DNA from: Sphingomonadales bacterium
GTDB taxonomy: Bacteria; Pseudomonadota; Alphaproteobacteria; Sphingomonadales; Sphingomonadaceae
Length of the DNA stretch: 64,000 nucleotides
Assembly: GCA_027491235.1 (NCBI GenBank)
Contig: JAIXWO010000021.1
Location: forward strand, 620,001 to 684,000
Direction: 5' to 3'
Positions 61,351-64,000 of the stretch are shown here, in pieces. Position numbers and translations under genes: made by a program. Every line of letters starts with the position of its first letter. Position 1 is the stretch's first letter. A model generated the notes under the pieces. It made no database searches, was not told the origin of the DNA, and saw only the letters and a list, made by a program, of their open reading frames with translations.

Positions 61351-62139
61351 TCATGCAAGTTCGGTGTAATATTCCCGCGTTAGACCGGCTTGGCTTCGCG
61401 CTGAGTCGTTGAATGGAGGCTTTAATGGCCCGGAAAAATGAGTCCGGACCAAGGATTTCCAATGCGCGACAGAAGCTAACCCTTGTGATTCGCATAAGTT
61501 TGAGAACCATTTGGACCCGACGCCGACATGGCGGATTTCATCCATGTAGATTCGATTCAAAATGGACGCACTGCGGGCATCGCCCATGCGGGTCAGACGT
61601 TCGATGGTCGCGGGGCTGACGTCGAGGCCACGGGCTTCGAGCACCATGGGGACAAGGGCCAGCCGGGCGAGCACATCGTGCCGCGTGTCCCAAGCCGTCT
61701 GCCATAGGCCGTCATGGGCCGGGTGCGCGCCATAATGGCTGCCAAGGGCGTTCAGGCGCCGCTCAATGAGCATGAAATGCATCGCCTCTTCAGCACCGAC
61801 AGAGAGCCAGTCTGTGATGAAGTCGCGGGGAAGGCCCGCGCCAAAGCGGCCCGCAATGTCAAAGGCCAAGTCAATTGCCGAGAATTCGATATGCGCAAAG
61901 GCATGCATCATCGCGACTTTGCTGGCGAGTGACCCGGCCCGCCTGCGGTGTGGCATCTTATTAGGGGGTAGCAATTCGGGATGTTCGGGCCGGCCGGGCC
62001 TTTCGGGCATGTCCACGTCAAAGACATGCGCCAGCCGCCCCGCCCGCCAATCGCGCGCGACAGCGCGGGCGCGCAGCACCTTCTCGCGCGGCTCGGTTGC
62101 TTCGAGAACCGATCGGATGGCAAGAGCAATGCTCGTCAT
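61351..62139 (-). CDS. DUF455 ferritin-like di-iron protein
   Basis: The 262-residue protein has ferritin-like helices with metal-type motifs: MHAFAHIEFSAIDLAFD (E-x-x-H equivalents), SVGAEEAMHFMLIERRL and MDEIRHVGVGSKWF. This is DUF455, related to MiaE-type and ferritin-like oxygenases. Function is unknown, possibly an oxidoreductase or tRNA-related enzyme. It lies 19 bp after the bcp stop on the same strand. Confidence 0.85.
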   Translation of the reverse strand: MTSIALAIRSVLEATEPREKVLRARAVARDWRAGRLAHVFDVDMPERPGRPEHPELLPPNKMPHRRRAGSLASKVAMMHAFAHIEFSAIDLAFDIAGRFGAGLPRDFITDWLSVGAEEAMHFMLIERRLNALGSHYGAHPAHDGLWQTAWDTRHDVLARLALVPMVLEARGLDVSPATIERLTRMGDARSASILNRIYMDEIRHVGVGSKWFSNLCESQGLASVAHWKSLVRTHFSGPLKPPFNDSARSQAGLTREYYTELA

Positions 62140-62158
62140 GGCAAGCGATATGCCGCCA

Positions 62159-62620
62159 TTAGAGGGCCTTTGCCGCCTCCAGCACTGCAGCTGCGTGACC
62201 GGCTACTTTCACTTTGCGCCAGACATGGGCGACTTTGCCATCGGCGCCGATGAGGAAGGTCGCGCGTTCAATGCCCATGTAATTGCGGCCATACATCGAC
62301 TTTTCAACCCAAGTGCCAAAGGCCTCGCACACGGCGCCATCGGCGTCGCTGCCGAGCTCGACCTTCAAGTCATATTTGGTGGCGAACTTGGTGTGGCTCG
62401 CGACGGAGTCCTTGGAGATGCCGACGATGCTGGCACCGGCGGCTTCAAACTCACCAGCGAGGGCAGTGAATTCCTGTGCTTCCTTGGTGCAGCCGGAGGT
62501 ATCGTCCTTCGGATAGAAATAGAGGACGAGCTTGCGGCCCTGATAGCCTGCAACAGACCGGTCGCCGTCCGGCGTCGCAAAGGTCACGTTCGGTGCGGTA
62601 TCACCCTGTTCCAACATCAT
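62159..62620 (-). CDS. bcp: Thioredoxin-dependent peroxiredoxin, Bcp type (1-Cys)
   Basis: From ATG 62620 the product has 153 residues. The peroxidatic Cys44 is in YFYPKDDTSGCTKEAQEF. E. coli Bcp has a resolving Cys five residues later; here that position is Gln, so this is a 1-Cys or differently resolved form. It reduces alkyl hydroperoxides. Its ATG overlaps the glnE TGA (TGATG), coupling it to glnE. The track start adds 11 residues. Confidence 0.93.
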   Translation of the reverse strand: MMLEQGDTAPNVTFATPDGDRSVAGYQGRKLVLYFYPKDDTSGCTKEAQEFTALAGEFEAAGASIVGISKDSVASHTKFATKYDLKVELGSDADGAVCEAFGTWVEKSMYGRNYMGIERATFLIGADGKVAHVWRKVKVAGHAAAVLEAAKAL

Positions 62621-64000
62621 CAGTCTCCTTGCGGGGCCGCAATGGCCATCCATGCACTGGCCACCCTCTGCCGCGTCACATCAAGCTCTGCAAGCAGGCC
62701 TTCCCATTCGGACATACCACAGGCCCGCGCGATGACGGGGCGGGTGATCTCCGGCGGGATGTCGAGCGTGGGGGCCATCAACCGGACGGTGACAAGCATC
62801 CGCGTCAGCAGGGCATGGGCCTCGATCATGAAGGGGTCGAGCAGCCCAAGGGCGACAAGCTCTCTGATGGCTTCGCTCAGGCGCGGGGTCAGGCCCTTGC
62901 CGGTGCGCAATTGGGTCACATGCGTCACGAATTCGAGATCAACGAGGCCACCTGCGGAGAGCTTGACGTCGAGCGGACCTTTGGGCTGTTTATGCGCCGC
63001 CATGTCGCCGCGCATCTTGGCGGCGTCCGCGATCAGCTTGGCGTCGTCGCGCGGGGCGGTCAGCACGCTGTCGATGATGGCCTGTGTCGCAGCGCGGGCC
63101 TGAGGCGCGCCATAAACGGGTCGCGCGCGGGTGAGCGCCATATGCTCCCATGTCCAGGCATCTTCCCGCTGATACTGCGCAAAGCCGTCGAGCGAGACGG
63201 ACAGTGGGCCATCATTGCCCGAGGGACGCAGGCGCGTGTCGACGTCATAGAGTGGCCCCGCCGCCGTCGCGACGGACAGGCCGTTGGTCACGCGCTGGGC
63301 AAGGCGGTTGAAATAATGGACGGCCCCCAAGGGCTTGGCGCCATCCGATTCGGCGGCAAAGTCGCCCGTGAACAGATAGATGAGATCCAGGTCCGACGCG
63401 TGGGTGAGTTCTGCCCCGCCCATGCGCCCCAGCGCGAGGATGACAAGCTCTCCGCCAGGCACCTTGCCATGGACCCGTTCATATTCACTAATGGTGGCAT
63501 CGGTGACGACTGTGATGGCGGCCTCTGCAATCCGTGCATAGCCTGCGGCCACATCAAGCGCATCATGGACCCCGCCGAGGAGCTGTACACCCAGCGCAAA
63601 GCGCATCTCCCCCACCACCCGGCGGACACGATCCAGCTTGTCTTCCAGCGTCTCGCCGCCGCGCAACTGGCTGGCCAATTCTTCCACGCTGCCCGGTGCG
63701 TCGAGGGCCGAGGCATCAATGAGCCGGTCGAGCATATCCGGGCGCCGCCCCAGCTGTTCAGCGAGCGTCGGCGCATGGCAGAGAATGTCGGCCAGCATGG
63801 CCAGCAAGGCGGGGCGCGCCTCCAGCAGCCGAAACAGATTGATGGCGCTCGGCAGGCGTTCCACGATGGTCGAGAATTGGTTGATCGCATGGAGCGGATC
63901 AGGTGCTTTTCCCAGCCCGTCGATCAGCTTGGGGAGGACCGCCTCCAGCGCCTCGCGCGCTGCAGGCGTGCGGAGCGCCCGGACTGTGCCGGATCGCCAA
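62620..64000 (-). CDS. glnE: Glutamine-synthetase adenylyltransferase/deadenylyltransferase, partial
   Basis: The frame stays open to the window's right edge, beyond the track's first GTG: upstream codons read WRSGTVRALRTPAAREAL, then HAINQFSTIVERLPSAINLF, which is internal GlnE sequence. Visible is the C-terminal part, with the second nucleotidyltransferase site ILALGRMGGAELTHASDLDLIYLF and YDVDTRLRPSGNDGPLSVS. The complete bifunctional enzyme adenylylates or deadenylylates glutamine synthetase. The N-terminal half lies past 64000. bcp is coupled downstream. Confidence 0.95.
   Translation of the reverse strand, partial: WRSGTVRALRTPAAREALEAVLPKLIDGLGKAPDPLHAINQFSTIVERLPSAINLFRLLEARPALLAMLADILCHAPTLAEQLGRRPDMLDRLIDASALDAPGSVEELASQLRGGETLEDKLDRVRRVVGEMRFALGVQLLGGVHDALDVAAGYARIAEAAITVVTDATISEYERVHGKVPGGELVILALGRMGGAELTHASDLDLIYLFTGDFAAESDGAKPLGAVHYFNRLAQRVTNGLSVATAAGPLYDVDTRLRPSGNDGPLSVSLDGFAQYQREDAWTWEHMALTRARPVYGAPQARAATQAIIDSVLTAPRDDAKLIADAAKMRGDMAAHKQPKGPLDVKLSAGGLVDLEFVTHVTQLRTGKGLTPRLSEAIRELVALGLLDPFMIEAHALLTRMLVTVRLMAPTLDIPPEITRPVIARACGMSEWEGLLAELDVTRQRVASAWMAIAAPQGD

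Overview
The window looks like a chromosomal segment of a GC-rich alphaproteobacterium of the order Sphingomonadales (Sphingomonas, Sphingopyxis or Sphingorhabdus-like). The strongest marker is a serine palmitoyltransferase gene next to its own acyl carrier protein gene at about 44.1-45.7 kb, the entry step of the sphingolipids that replace LPS in this group. Genus-typical neighbourhoods (ptsP-rodZ-cpoB-tilS-ftsH, proA-nadD-rsfS-rlmH, helicase-S4-fdxA, erpA-xth, lptF-lptG) agree with this. Coding density is very high, many genes overlap by 1-4 bases, and no intergenic gap exceeds about 250 bases. I see no phage, insertion sequence, integron, CRISPR array or rRNA. The only mobile-like DNA is short palindromic intergenic repeats of three kinds.

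Layout. 0-9.7 kb: a small exported protein, a 4HBT thioesterase, an AlaC-like aminotransferase divergent from a PHA synthase, a glycosyltransferase/acetyltransferase pair, rlmE and ppx, tRNA-Gln(CUG) with a clear promoter, a J-domain protein, an exported SecDF-P1-head-like protein and sufE. 9.7-22.4 kb: CNNM/CBS transporter, tadA, rpmB, a phytase-like esterase, a glycine-zipper protein followed by a possible structured RNA, an M23 peptidase with DUF2093 and xseA, purD, the proA-nadD-rsfS-rlmH operon, and convergent DUF3667 and DUF3800 genes. 22.4-31.6 kb: ftsH, tilS, cpoB-like, rodZ-like, ptsP, a small exported protein and a flavin monooxygenase.

31.6-45.7 kb is the more accessory part. It holds a BigR/SqrR-type reactive-sulfur locus (persulfide dioxygenase-like MBL, ArsR regulator, rhodanese, TauE/SafE), an exported amidohydrolase with a PhoD phosphatase, kynA, a class II aldolase, and a TetR-controlled operon. 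That operon encodes a Rieske oxygenase, an FAD monooxygenase and a PYROXD2-like oxidoreductase, behind a perfect 20-bp palindromic operator. An orphan receiver domain coupled to spt, and the spt-specific acp, follow. 45.8-64 kb: fdxA, S4 protein, SUV3-like helicase, an M23 peptidase, a three-gene lipid operon (DUF2141, diacylglycerol-kinase family, Tam41-like nucleotidyltransferase), lptF-lptG, a fatty acid desaturase divergent from a GNAT-like protein, an alpha/beta hydrolase, xth, erpA, another M23 peptidase, a DUF455 ferritin-like protein, bcp, and the C-terminal part of glnE running off the window end.

Together the genes are mostly envelope biogenesis (LptFG, three M23 peptidases, RodZ, CpoB, Spt), translation and RNA maintenance (L28, TadA, TilS, RlmE, RlmH, RsfS), Fe-S handling (SufE, ErpA, FdxA) and carbon/nitrogen control (PhaC, PtsP, GlnE). 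The best candidates for something not well described are the DUF2141-DAGK-Tam41 operon, the TetR/Rieske/PYROXD2 operon, the spt-coupled receiver protein, the paired 156-158 bp palindrome-bounded repeats, and the structured intergenic RNA candidate at 13.6-13.8 kb. All function calls come from reading translated sequence by eye; no database search was run.
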